DNA of 64,000 nucleotides from Blautia sp. Marseille-P3201T (GTDB lineage Bacteria > Bacillota > Clostridia > Lachnospirales > Lachnospiraceae), in NCBI RefSeq assembly GCF_900120295.1, contig NZ_LT635469.1, positions 124,001 to 188,000 of the forward strand. Reading direction: 5' to 3'. The position numbers and the translations under genes were made by a program. The notes below the pieces were generated by a model. That model saw only the letters and a program-made list of their open reading frames with translations, made no database searches and had not been told where the DNA came from. Positions 8,492-18,460 of this stretch are shown here, one piece after another; within the stretch, counting starts at the first letter, position 1; each line of letters starts with the position of its first letter.

Positions 8492-9585
8492 TAAAATGCA
8501 CCTTCCTTTACTTTTATAATGACCGGCTCACCACCTGCAGGAGACCATATTTTTTCAGCGCTTGGTTCCATGGTTCGGATAGCAGATTCTTCGCTGGCAA
8601 TGAATACTTTGTCATTTTTTTCACCGACAACCATAGAACGCAGTTTGAGGCGGTCGTTTAGTGCCATCAGCCCCCCGTTAAATCCTAAAACAATCGAAAA
8701 AGGACCGGTTACCAGCAGACTTGGGAACATAGTTCTGAGATAAGTGTGTTTTTGCTGATCTTCCAAATCTGTTTTTGTTGCAATGGTGCTCCAGAAGGGC
8801 GCAGCAATGACGCTTGCGGCTTCACCGAGGGTGAGACCCTGTATACGGAGCAGATAATCCATGATGTAGGTAATGACTTCCGTATCGGTTTGGAGTGTGC
8901 ATTTGTAGCCGAACATTTCCATAAAACGGCGATTTGCATCATAAGATGAAATTTCACCATTATGCACAATAGAATAATCAAGCAGTGTAAAGGGGTGTGC
9001 CCCGCCCCACCAACCGGGAGTATTTGTTGGATAACGTCCGTGAGCGGTCCAGGAATACCCCTCATATTCCTCCAGTTTATAAAACATTCCTACATCTTCA
9101 GGAAATCCCACTGCTTTAAAAGTTCCCATGTTTTTTCCACTGGAGAAAACATAGGCGCCGGATATTTCCGCATTTATTTTCATGACCGTTCGGGCAACAA
9201 ATTCCTTTTCGTCCAATTGCAGAGAAGTTAAAACAGATTGCAGAGGAGCAACAAAATACCGCCATATAATAGGCTCATCTGTAATCGCTGGTATCTTGCG
9301 GGTTGGAATGATTTCGGACTGGACAATTTCAAATTGCTCCTTTAAGAAAGCTTCGCATTTCTTTCTTGTATCTCGGGTATCAAAAAATATATGTAATGCA
9401 TAAAAATCTTTATAATCGGGGTAAATGCCATAACCGGCAAAACCTCCGCCTAATCCATTAGAGCGGTCGTGCATGGGTTTCATGGAATTTGTAATCATTT
9501 CACCGGACATTTTCTTTCCGTCTTTGGAAATTACTGCTGAGATTGCACATCCGGAAGGAATTCTCACCTGACCTTCAATTTTCAT
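8491..9585 (-). CDS. Glutamate synthase glutaminase (class II GATase) subunit
   Basis: First gene of the nitrogen operon, 364 residues, corresponding to the N-terminal amidotransferase domain of GltB. It would release ammonia from glutamine for the FMN subunit. SGCAISAV places the expected nucleophile at Cys13, so a 12-residue propeptide would have to be removed to expose it, as in GltB. Other class II GATase landmarks are present: HGRYPTNTPGWWGGAHPF, IVHNGEISSYDANRRF and LQTDTEVITYIMD. A strong promoter and a terminator-containing leader lie directly upstream. Confidence 0.9.
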   Translation of the reverse strand: MKIEGQVRIPSGCAISAVISKDGKKMSGEMITNSMKPMHDRSNGLGGGFAGYGIYPDYKDFYALHIFFDTRDTRKKCEAFLKEQFEIVQSEIIPTRKIPAITDEPIIWRYFVAPLQSVLTSLQLDEKEFVARTVMKINAEISGAYVFSSGKNMGTFKAVGFPEDVGMFYKLEEYEGYSWTAHGRYPTNTPGWWGGAHPFTLLDYSIVHNGEISSYDANRRFMEMFGYKCTLQTDTEVITYIMDYLLRIQGLTLGEAASVIAAPFWSTIATKTDLEDQQKHTYLRTMFPSLLVTGPFSIVLGFNGGLMALNDRLKLRSMVVGEKNDKVFIASEESAIRTMEPSAEKIWSPAGGEPVIIKVKEGAF

Positions 9586-9615
9586 ATTATCTGCACCTTC
9601 CTTTCAGTATAAATG

Positions 9616-9680
9616 AAAAACAAAGGCATCCATTTTAAGGGCAGAAAAATTCTACACAAAAAATGAACGCCTTTGCTCAT
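9616..9680 (-). promoter_or_regulatory. ANTAR-type antitermination leader of the glutamate synthase operon
   Basis: Read on the minus strand, ATGAGC-AAAGGC-GTTCAT (9680-9663) forms a 6-bp stem with a hexaloop having A at position 1 and G at position 4, the ANTAR recognition rule. The same bases are part of the left arm (9675-9660) of a 16-bp terminator stem whose right arm is 9636-9621, followed by five U (9620-9616). The two structures exclude each other. The hairpin starts only six bases after the -10, so near the RNA 5' end. A second hexaloop hairpin, usual in known targets, is not obvious. Confidence 0.75.
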
Positions 9681-9686
9681 ATTCCA

Positions 9687-9715
9687 TATATACAGCCTAT
9701 GATAAGTTTTGTCAA
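9687..9715 (-). promoter_or_regulatory. Promoter of the glutamate synthase-glnA-ANTAR operon
   Basis: On the minus strand, TTGACA (9715-9710), a 17-base spacer and TATATA (9692-9687) form a near-consensus vegetative promoter. It diverges from the glnN promoter, with about 57 bases between the two -35 boxes. Confidence 0.85.
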
Positions 9716-9772
9716 GAGAGATCTTTCATGAAATGAGAAAAATGAAAAAGATTGTGCAACAGAAAAAAGGGG

Positions 9773-9801
9773 TTGACAAATAATTTTATCGGGTGTATTA
9801 T
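9773..9801 (+). promoter_or_regulatory. Promoter upstream of glnN
   Basis: TTGACA (9773-9778), 17 bases, TATTAT (9796-9801). The predicted start is within a few bases of the first hexaloop hairpin at 9811. Confidence 0.8.
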
Positions 9802-9810
9802 CCAACACGT

Positions 9811-9859
9811 AAAGGCAAGGGCGTCTTTGAGATATAGTTCTCAGAGGCGTTTTTTTATT
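9811..9859 (+). promoter_or_regulatory. ANTAR-type leader 1 of glnN with terminator
   Basis: AAAGGC-AAGGGC-GTCTTT (9811-9828) is a 6-bp stem with hexaloop AAGGGC (A1, G4). Its 3' arm is also in the left arm of a terminator: CGTCTTTGAGA pairs with TCTCAGAGGCG around TATAGT, followed by seven or more U. The same 18-base hairpin sequence recurs exactly at 10015 and 15330. Confidence 0.75.
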
Positions 9860-9990
9860 TCATAGGAAATTGCATCCTATGAAACAAAAATGCTCCGCAA
9901 GGATGCGCAGCTCGCGGAAATGAAATCATCACTTTGTGAACCGCTCGCGCGCGGAGATTACGCAACAGCGCAATCTTTCTTGTTTTTATA
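9858..9990. repeat. Dispersed palindromic repeat, copy 1
   Basis: TTTCATAGGA (9858-9867) and TCCTATGAAA (9875-9884) form a 10-bp perfect inverted repeat around AATTGCA. The following sequence (AAAAATGCTCCGCAAGGAT...) is shared with a second copy at 58249. GC-rich inverted segments follow (9895-9960). No reading frame is seen. It separates the two glnN leader elements. The outer limits are approximate. Confidence 0.6.
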
Positions 9991-10000
9991 AGATAATTAA

Positions 10001-10072
10001 TATGATTTAATCCAAAAGGCAAGGGCGTCTTTCAGATACAGAGAAAAGTATTATGAGAGATATCCTTGCTTT
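10001..10072 (+). promoter_or_regulatory. ANTAR-type leader 2 of glnN
   Basis: AAAGGC-AAGGGC-GTCTTT (10015-10032) is identical to the hairpin of leader 1. Its 3' arm overlaps a second stem, TCTTTCAGATAC (10028-10039) with GTATT-A-TGAGAGA (10048-10060), which has one bulge and wobble pairs. A U-rich stretch follows later (10070-10074). This second terminator looks weaker than the others. A -10-like TATGAT (10001-10006) precedes at the same spacing as in leader 1, but its -35 is poor. Confidence 0.6.
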
Positions 10073-10095
10073 TTCAAATTGGAAGGAGTGATAGT

Positions 10096-12192
10096 ATGAA
10101 AAATGTTTCAGAATTTTTTGGGTGTAAAGTTTTTGATGACAGAGTGATGAAAGCAAATTTATCAGCAAAAGTTTATAACTCTTTGAGAAAAACTATTGAT
10201 AAAGGAGCAAAGCTTGATATTAGTGTGGCAAATGCAGTTGCAGCAGCTATGAAAGATTGGGCAGTTGCAAATGGTGCTACTCATTATACACATTGGTTTC
10301 AGCCGCTTACCGGTGTAACGGCAGAAAAACATGATAGCTTTATTTCTCCATCTCCGGATGGAGGCGTGATTATGGAATTTTCCGGAAAAGAACTGATTAA
10401 AGGTGAACCGGATGCATCTTCTTTTCCATCAGGTGGATTGCGTGCAACCTTTGAGGCAAGAGGGTACACAGCATGGGATCCTACCTCTTACGCATTTATC
10501 AAAGGAAAAACATTATGTATCCCCACAGCGTTCTGTTCTTATGGCGGAGAGGCATTGGATAAGAAAACACCATTACTTCGCTCTATGGAGGCATTGAACA
10601 GGCAGGCACTTCGTATTCTCCATCTGTTTGGAAACGATGATGTGAAATGTGTACGTACTTCTGTAGGACCGGAGCAGGAGTATTTCCTCATTACAAAGGA
10701 AATGTATGAACAGAGAAAAGACCTTCGATTTACAGGACGAACTCTTTTTGGAGCAAAACCACCGAAGGGACAGGAGATGGATGATCATTACTTTGGTGTG
10801 ATTAAGCCTAGGGTTGCTGCATATATGGAAGAATTAAATGAAGAACTATGGAAATTGGGTATTCTGGCTAAAACAGAACATAATGAAGTGGCTCCGGCAC
10901 AGCATGAATTAGCTCCTATTTATACCACAACTAATATTGCAACAGACCATAATCAGCTGACAATGGAAGTTATGCAGAAGGTCGCAGAAAAAAATGGACT
11001 TGTATGTTTACTTCATGAGAAACCATTCGCAGGTGTAAACGGTAGTGGAAAACATAATAACTGGTCGATTGCGACAGACAAAGGTGTAAATTTATTGTCA
11101 CCAGGAGAGACTCCTTATGAAAATGCACAGTTTTTATTGTTCTTATGTGCAGTTATTAAAGCAGTGGATGATTATCAGGATTTGCTGCGGCTTTCAGTTG
11201 CAACTGCAGGAAATGATCACAGATTGGGGGCGAATGAGGCACCTCCGGCAGTTGTTTCTGTTTTTCTTGGAGATGAATTGAATGCAGTACTGGAAGCTAT
11301 TGAGACAGGTGTCACGTATGAAGGAACGAAGAAGACTCAGATGAAGTTGGGAGTAGATGTGCTTCCAAAATTTAATCGAGACACTACAGACCGCAATCGT
11401 ACTTCTCCATTTGCATTTACCGGAAATAAATTTGAGTTTCGCATGTTGGGATCATCTAACAGTATCGCATGTGCAAATATTATGCTCAATAGTGCAGTGG
11501 CAGAAAGCTTGAAAATTTATGCGGACAGGCTGGAAAAAGCAGAGAATTTTGAGGATACACTACATGAAATGATCAGAAAAACGATTAAAGATCATAAACA
11601 TATTATTTTCAACGGCAATGGCTATGATGATACATGGATTAAAGAAGCAACAGAAAAACGAGGATTGCTTAATTATCGTACAACACCAGACTGTATGCCT
11701 CATCTTTTAGATGAAAAAAATGTACGGATGTTGACATCTCATAAAATATTTTCAGAGGCAGAATTAAAGTCCAGATGTGAAATTATGCTGGACAACTATT
11801 GCAAAACGGTATTAATTGAAGCAAATACTATGATTGACATGGCAAAAACAGAAATTGCTCCGGCAGTAAGTTCCTATGTCCTTGAACTGGCGAATACAGC
11901 AGTGGCAAAGCAAACAGTAGATGCATTGATTTCCTGCAGATATGAAAATGATTTATTAAAGAAGCTATCCAGACTGGAAGAGCAGATTGCAGTCAGAGCA
12001 GAAGAGCTGGAAGATGCTGTATTGAAATTACAGAGCGCCGGAGATATTGAAGAAGAAGCTTATATGATAAGAGATATAATTTTAAGTAAAATGTGTGAAC
12101 TTAGAGTTGCCTGTGACGAGGCGGAAACAATGACAGCAAAGAAATACTGGCCGTTTCCAACTTACAGTGATTTGTTGTTTGGCGTAAAATAA
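10096..12192 (+). CDS. glnN: Glutamine synthetase, type III
   Basis: A 698-residue GSIII, the large dodecameric form common in Bacteroidetes and Clostridia. Family hallmarks are [19 protein letters not shown] near residue 120, [25 protein letters not shown] and the nucleotide-site motif [17 protein letters not shown], followed by the [16 protein letters not shown] catalytic stretch. The ATG at 10096 follows AAGGAG; an earlier ATG at 10066 lies inside the leader. It provides a second route for ammonia assimilation beside glnA and is preceded by two ANTAR-type leaders, so it is likely under the same antitermination control. Confidence 0.96.
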   Translation: MKNVSEFFGCKVFDDRVMKANLSAKVYNSLRKTIDKGAKLDISVANAVAAAMKDWAVANGATHYTHWFQPLTGVTAEKHDSFISPSPDGGVIMEFSGKELIKGEPDASSFPSGGLRATFEARGYTAWDPTSYAFIKGKTLCIPTAFCSYGGEALDKKTPLLRSMEALNRQALRILHLFGNDDVKCVRTSVGPEQEYFLITKEMYEQRKDLRFTGRTLFGAKPPKGQEMDDHYFGVIKPRVAAYMEELNEELWKLGILAKTEHNEVAPAQHELAPIYTTTNIATDHNQLTMEVMQKVAEKNGLVCLLHEKPFAGVNGSGKHNNWSIATDKGVNLLSPGETPYENAQFLLFLCAVIKAVDDYQDLLRLSVATAGNDHRLGANEAPPAVVSVFLGDELNAVLEAIETGVTYEGTKKTQMKLGVDVLPKFNRDTTDRNRTSPFAFTGNKFEFRMLGSSNSIACANIMLNSAVAESLKIYADRLEKAENFEDTLHEMIRKTIKDHKHIIFNGNGYDDTWIKEATEKRGLLNYRTTPDCMPHLLDEKNVRMLTSHKIFSEAELKSRCEIMLDNYCKTVLIEANTMIDMAKTEIAPAVSSYVLELANTAVAKQTVDALISCRYENDLLKKLSRLEEQIAVRAEELEDAVLKLQSAGDIEEEAYMIRDIILSKMCELRVACDEAETMTAKKYWPFPTYSDLLFGVK

Positions 12193-12231
12193 ATCAGTAT
12201 TTAGTAAAGTAAATTACGGAGGTATATTCAT

Positions 12232-13812
12232 ATGTGTTCTATTATGGGTTATTGCAGCCGCAGCATTTCTTTTTATGATTTTATGAAAGGGTTTGAAAAG
12301 ACAAAATCAAGAGGTCCGGATGACAGCCGTGTAGTGAAGACAGAAAAAGGTATTCTCGGATTTCACAGACTTTCAATCATGGGGCTGACCCCGTCTGGTA
12401 TGCAGCCGTTTCAGTATGGAAAAAATTATGTAGTCTGTAATGGAGAGATTTATGGATTTGAGAAATTAAAGAAAGAACTGTCAGATAAATATACATTTGA
12501 AAGTGACTCAGATTGTGAAATACTTTTACCGCTGTATCAGGAATATGGTACAGATATGTTTTCTATGCTGGATGCAGAGTTTGCCTGTATCATTTATGAT
12601 GGTAAAACAGAAAAATTCATTGCTGCAAGAGATCCTATTGGAATTAGACCATTATATTATGGTTATGACAAAGAAGGAGCTGTTGTTTTTGCCAGTGAAT
12701 CCAAAAATCTGATAGGAATTGCAAAGAAGATTATGCCTTTTCCACCAGGACACTATTATAAAGATGGCCAATTCATCTGTTATCATGATATTACAAAGGT
12801 AGACGAAGTCTGCAACGACAGTATGGAAAAAATTTGTGGAAAAATTCACGATAAGCTTATAACTGCTGTGGAAAAACGTCTTGTATCAGACGCTAAAGTA
12901 GGATTTCTGCTTTCGGGTGGACTGGACTCTTCTCTAGTATGTGCAATTGCGGCGAAAAAAACCAAAGAACCAATTAAAACTTTTGCCATTGGTATGAGTG
13001 AGGATGCCATTGATTTAAAGTATGCAAAACAAGTGTCAGATTATATTGGCAGTGATCATACAGAAGTATATATGACACCACAGGAAGTGCTTTCTTCACT
13101 GGAAACAGTTATTCATCTGTTGGGAACTTATGACATTACAACAATCCGGGCTTCTATAGGAATGTATCTGGTGTGTAAAGCAATTCATGAACAGACGGAT
13201 ATCCGAGTCCTTTTAACAGGGGAGATTTCTGATGAATTATTTGGATATAAGTACACAGATTTTGCACCAAATGCAGAAGCTTTTCAACGAGAATCTCAGA
13301 AACGAATACGTGAAATTCATATGTATGATGTTCTTCGTGCGGACCGCTGTATATCTGTAAATTCACTGGAAGCAAGAGTTCCTTTTGGAGATCTCGATTT
13401 TGTAAAATATGTAATGGCAATAAATCCAGAGATGAAGATTAACATCTATGGAAAAGGAAAATATCTGTTGCGTCATGCATTTGAAAAAGATAATTATTTG
13501 CCGGAGGAAATTCTTTGGAGAGAAAAAGCTGCATTTTCAGATGCAGTAGGACATTCTTTGGCTGATTATCTGAAGCAATATGCCGAAGATAAGTATACAG
13601 ATGAAGAGTTTAAAAGCCGATGTAAAAATTATATACATGCCAGACCATTCACCAAAGAGTCTTTGTTGTACAGAGAAATTTTTGAGAAATATTATCCAGG
13701 TCAGTCTGAGATGATTGCAGACTTCTGGATGCCGAATACAGAATGGGAAGGATGTAATGTAAAGGATCCATCAGCAAGAGTTCTTTCCAATTATGGTGAC
13801 AGTGGAAAATAA
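12232..13812 (+). CDS. asnB: Asparagine synthase (glutamine-hydrolysing)
   Basis: 526 residues. Cys2 (MCSIMGYC) would be the glutaminase nucleophile after Met removal. RLSIMG, VCNGEIYGFEKLK and AARDPIGIRPLYYG are class II GATase motifs. The C-terminal synthetase domain carries the pyrophosphate loop LLSGGLDSS and TGEISDELFGYKY. It transfers glutamine nitrogen to aspartate using ATP. It lies 39 bases after glnN behind an ACGGAGG site with no terminator between, so glutamine production and use are co-transcribed. Confidence 0.95.
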   Translation: MCSIMGYCSRSISFYDFMKGFEKTKSRGPDDSRVVKTEKGILGFHRLSIMGLTPSGMQPFQYGKNYVVCNGEIYGFEKLKKELSDKYTFESDSDCEILLPLYQEYGTDMFSMLDAEFACIIYDGKTEKFIAARDPIGIRPLYYGYDKEGAVVFASESKNLIGIAKKIMPFPPGHYYKDGQFICYHDITKVDEVCNDSMEKICGKIHDKLITAVEKRLVSDAKVGFLLSGGLDSSLVCAIAAKKTKEPIKTFAIGMSEDAIDLKYAKQVSDYIGSDHTEVYMTPQEVLSSLETVIHLLGTYDITTIRASIGMYLVCKAIHEQTDIRVLLTGEISDELFGYKYTDFAPNAEAFQRESQKRIREIHMYDVLRADRCISVNSLEARVPFGDLDFVKYVMAINPEMKINIYGKGKYLLRHAFEKDNYLPEEILWREKAAFSDAVGHSLADYLKQYAEDKYTDEEFKSRCKNYIHARPFTKESLLYREIFEKYYPGQSEMIADFWMPNTEWEGCNVKDPSARVLSNYGDSGK

Positions 13813-13824
13813 AAGGAGGGCGCT

Positions 13825-15108
13825 ATGTCAAAATATAGATTTGAAACACTTCAGCTTCATGTGGGACAGGAATATCCTGATCCCGTTACCGATGCACGTG
13901 CAGTACCTATTTATGCAACTACTTCTTATGTTTTTCATGATTGTTCTCATGCAGCAGCTCGCTTTGGACTTGAAGATGCCGGAAATATTTATGGCCGTTT
14001 AACGAATTCTACACAGGATGTGTTGGAAAAGCGTGTTGCTGCTTTGGAAGGAGGTATTGCTGCTTTGGCACTTTCATCGGGAGCAGCGGCAATTGCTTAT
14101 ACCTTACAGGCTCTGGGACAAAACGGAGGACACATTGTTGCACAGAAAACAATTTACGGAGGCAGTTATAATCTGATGGCACATACACTTCCGGGATTTG
14201 GAATTACGGCTTCTTTTGTCAATATACATGATCTTGATGAAGTAGAAGCAGCTATTAAAGGAAATACAAGAGCAATTTACATAGAAACTCTAGGCAATCC
14301 CAACAGTGATATTCCGGATATTGATTCATTGGCTGCACTTGCCCATAGACACGGATTACCCCTTGTGGTAGATAATACTTTTGGCACTCCATATTTTATT
14401 CGACCGATTGAACATGGGGCAGACATTGTGGTACATTCTGCTACAAAATTTCTTGGAGGTCATGGTACTACCCTTGGAGGAATTATTGTAGATGCTGGGA
14501 AATTTGACTGGACCGTTTCAGGAAAGTATCCGGCTATTGCTGCACCAAATCCAAGTTATCATGGTGTTTCTTTTGTAAATGCTGCGGGACCTGCTGCATT
14601 CGTTACATATATCAGGGCAATTCTTCTTCGCGATACGGGAGCAAGTATTTCTCCCTTTGCAGCGTTTTTATTACTGCAGGGAATTGAAACATTGTCACTG
14701 CGTCTGGAGCGTCATGCAGAAAATACAAAGAAAGTGGTAGAATTTTTAAAAAATCATCCACAAGTTGAAAGAGTAAATCATCCATCCCTTCTTTCACATC
14801 CGGATCATTCTCTTTATCAAAAATATTTTCCGAATGGCGGTGCATCTATTTTTACATTCGATATCAAAGGAGGAAAGGAAGAAGCATACAAGTTTATTGA
14901 TCACCTGCAGATATTTTCATTGCTTGCCAATGTAGCAGATGTGAAAAGTCTTGTAATTCATCCGGCAACTACTACGCATAGCCAGCTTTCACCGGAAGAA
15001 CTGTCAGAGCAGGAAATTAAACCTAATACAATTCGACTTTCTATTGGAACAGAAAATATAGAAGATATAATTGATGATTTACAGCATGGGTTTCATGCAG
15101 TAGAATAA
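13825..15108 (+). CDS. metY: O-acetylhomoserine sulfhydrylase (cysteine/homocysteine synthesis)
   Basis: A 427-residue PLP enzyme of the Cys/Met metabolism family. PLP-lysine motif: VVHSATKFLGGHGT. Other family stretches are YGRLTNSTQDVLEKRVAALEGG, IYIETLGNPNSDIPD and VVDNTFGTPY. The long insert after the PLP lysine (KFDWTVSGKYPAIAAPNPSYHGV) is typical of MetY rather than MetB/MetC. It converts O-acetylhomoserine and sulfide to homocysteine. It starts 12 bases after asnB with AAAAGGAGGG. A broken Rrf2-type regulator gene follows it. Confidence 0.92.
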   Translation: MSKYRFETLQLHVGQEYPDPVTDARAVPIYATTSYVFHDCSHAAARFGLEDAGNIYGRLTNSTQDVLEKRVAALEGGIAALALSSGAAAIAYTLQALGQNGGHIVAQKTIYGGSYNLMAHTLPGFGITASFVNIHDLDEVEAAIKGNTRAIYIETLGNPNSDIPDIDSLAALAHRHGLPLVVDNTFGTPYFIRPIEHGADIVVHSATKFLGGHGTTLGGIIVDAGKFDWTVSGKYPAIAAPNPSYHGVSFVNAAGPAAFVTYIRAILLRDTGASISPFAAFLLLQGIETLSLRLERHAENTKKVVEFLKNHPQVERVNHPSLLSHPDHSLYQKYFPNGGASIFTFDIKGGKEEAYKFIDHLQIFSLLANVADVKSLVIHPATTTHSQLSPEELSEQEIKPNTIRLSIGTENIEDIIDDLQHGFHAVE

Positions 15109-15112
15109 AGTT

Positions 15113-15285
15113 GCAGAACGACAGGAATTATCCTTAAAGTATATTGAAAGGATTATCGGATTGGAGATATTTTAAGACTGACCGAAGGACAACTGGTTCC
15201 TGTGGCGTGCTTGGAATGTAATGCAAAAACCTGTAAGCGTGCAAATATATGCAAAACATTGCCGATGTGGAAAGATTTTCAATAA
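15113..15285 (+). pseudogene. Remnant of an Rrf2-family regulator
   Basis: Two frames carry consecutive pieces of an Rrf2 protein. The first (from 15113) reads AERQELSLKYIERI, the recognition-helix end of the winged helix. The second (15163-15285) reads GDILRLTEGQLVPVACLEC, then CKRANICKTLPMWKDFQ and a stop. The wing between them is deleted, the N-terminus is absent and the C-terminal tail is short. The cysteine pattern resembles Fe-S-type Rrf2 regulators. Next to metY, it may once have been a cysteine/sulfur regulator. Confidence 0.7.
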
Positions 15286-15291
15286 AATAGA

Positions 15292-15320
15292 TTGACAAAA
15301 GAAATTATAAGAGGTAGAAT
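15292..15320 (+). promoter_or_regulatory. Promoter of pyrG-purF-dapL
   Basis: TTGACA (15292-15297), 17 bases, TAGAAT (15315-15320). The -35 begins just after the Rrf2 remnant ends. Confidence 0.85.
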
Positions 15321-15329
15321 AGCGTGCGT

Positions 15330-15386
15330 AAAGGCAAGGGCGTCTTTAAGTTAAAAGAAACTTAAAGGCGCTTTTGCCCTTTTTTG
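15330..15386 (+). promoter_or_regulatory. ANTAR-type leader of pyrG with terminator
   Basis: AAAGGC-AAGGGC-GTCTTT (15330-15347) is identical to the glnN hairpins and starts nine bases after the -10. GCGTCTTTAAGTT (15340-15352) pairs with AACTTAAAGGCGC (15359-15371) to give a 13-bp terminator stem that reuses the hairpin's 3' arm. An outer pairing with TTTTGCCC and a run of six T (15380-15385) follow. pyrG starts 26 bases later. Confidence 0.8.
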
Positions 15387-15405
15387 GTTCATGGAAAGGA
15401 AGTGA

Positions 15406-17007
<1,602 letters not shown>

Positions 17008-17011
17008 GATT

Positions 17012-18460
17012 ATGGGAATTCATGAGGAATGTGGCGTATTTGGAATAATGAGTATAAGAAAAAGGAATGTTGCAGAAATAGTTTATTATGGACTGTATGC
17101 GTTGCAGCACAGAGGACAGGAAAGTTGTGGAATTGTTGTAAATGATGAGGGAGTATTTGCTTCTCATAAGGATCTGGGACTTGTAAGTGAAGTATTTACT
17201 AAAGATACGCTGCTTCATTTACCGGAAGGAACTATGGCTGTGGGTCATGTGCGATATGGGACAACAGGAGGAAACACGAGAAACAACTGTCAGCCTATTG
17301 AAGTCAACCATCAGAAAGGTAAAATGGCGGTGGCACATAATGGAAATCTAAGTAATGCATTGGAACTGCGTGATAAGTTAGAACTGTCAGGAGCGATTTT
17401 TCATACAACCAGTGACACAGAAACGATAGCTTATGTGATTACCAGAGAAAGGTTGATGACACCAAGTATTGAAGAGGCAGTGAGTAATACCATGAATTTA
17501 CTGGAGGGGGCGTATTCTCTGGTTTTGGTATCGTCTGCAAAAATGATTGCTGCAAGAGATCCTTATGGATTCAGACCTCTTTGTTATGGACAGATGTCAG
17601 ATGGCTCTTACGTTGTTGCATCGGAAAGCTGTGCGTTATCAGCAGTAGGTGCAGAATTTATCAGAGATTTACTGCCGGGTGAAATACTGGTCTTTGATCA
17701 GAAAGGGGTGGTGTCAAGGAAAGAACACTGTGGAAAACAGAAGAAAAAAACATGTATTTTTGAGTATATTTATTTTGCCCGACCGGATTCGGTTATCGAT
17801 GATGTATCTGTTCATGCATCGCGAATTCGCGCAGGTCAGTTATTGGCAGAGAGATATCCGGCAAAGGCAGATGTTGTAATTGGAGTTCCGGACAGCGGTC
17901 TGGATGCTGCCCTTGGCTATGCAAATCAATCCGGTATTCCTTATGGGATTGGGTTGATTAAAAATAAATACATTGGCAGAACCTTCATTTCACCGGAACA
18001 AAAGGAACGTCTGGACAAAGTTCGGATAAAGCTGTCTCCTATGAAGAATGTAATAGATGGAAAAAGGGTGGTTCTTATTGATGATTCTATTGTAAGAGGC
18101 ACCACAAGCAGACAGATTGTAAAATTGTTACGTGATGCAGGAGCCAGAGAGATACACATGAGAATTTCAGCTCCCCCATTTTTATATCCTTGTTATTATG
18201 GTACAGATATTGATTCTGAGGAAAATCTGATTGCCTGTCATCATAGTACAGAAGAAATTGCTGAAATGATTGGAGTAAATTCTTTAGGATATTTGGAAGT
18301 TGCTCAGTTGGGAAAATTGATTGAAAGTGAGGACTATTGTGCAGCCTGTTTTCACGGAAGATATCCAACACGAATTCCAACTGATCTTCGTAAAGACCGA
18401 TTTGAAAGAAAATTATCGGAGAGAAAAAATGATGGAGGAATAGAATATGGTCAGACCTAA
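17012..18460 (+). CDS. purF: Amidophosphoribosyltransferase
   Basis: First committed enzyme of purine synthesis: PRPP plus glutamine gives phosphoribosylamine. 482 residues. The nucleophile is Cys7 (HEECGVFGIM), implying removal of a six-residue propeptide. RYGTTGG and AHNGNLSNA belong to the glutaminase domain. VVLIDDSIVRGTTS is the PRPP-binding loop. Four cysteines (KKTCIFEYIYFARPDS, PFLYPCYYG and CAAC) sit where Bacillus-type PurF binds its 4Fe-4S cluster. It overlaps the start of dapL by 14 bases and shares the pyrG promoter. Confidence 0.96.
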   Translation: MGIHEECGVFGIMSIRKRNVAEIVYYGLYALQHRGQESCGIVVNDEGVFASHKDLGLVSEVFTKDTLLHLPEGTMAVGHVRYGTTGGNTRNNCQPIEVNHQKGKMAVAHNGNLSNALELRDKLELSGAIFHTTSDTETIAYVITRERLMTPSIEEAVSNTMNLLEGAYSLVLVSSAKMIAARDPYGFRPLCYGQMSDGSYVVASESCALSAVGAEFIRDLLPGEILVFDQKGVVSRKEHCGKQKKKTCIFEYIYFARPDSVIDDVSVHASRIRAGQLLAERYPAKADVVIGVPDSGLDAALGYANQSGIPYGIGLIKNKYIGRTFISPEQKERLDKVRIKLSPMKNVIDGKRVVLIDDSIVRGTTSRQIVKLLRDAGAREIHMRISAPPFLYPCYYGTDIDSEENLIACHHSTEEIAEMIGVNSLGYLEVAQLGKLIESEDYCAACFHGRYPTRIPTDLRKDRFERKLSERKNDGGIEYGQT

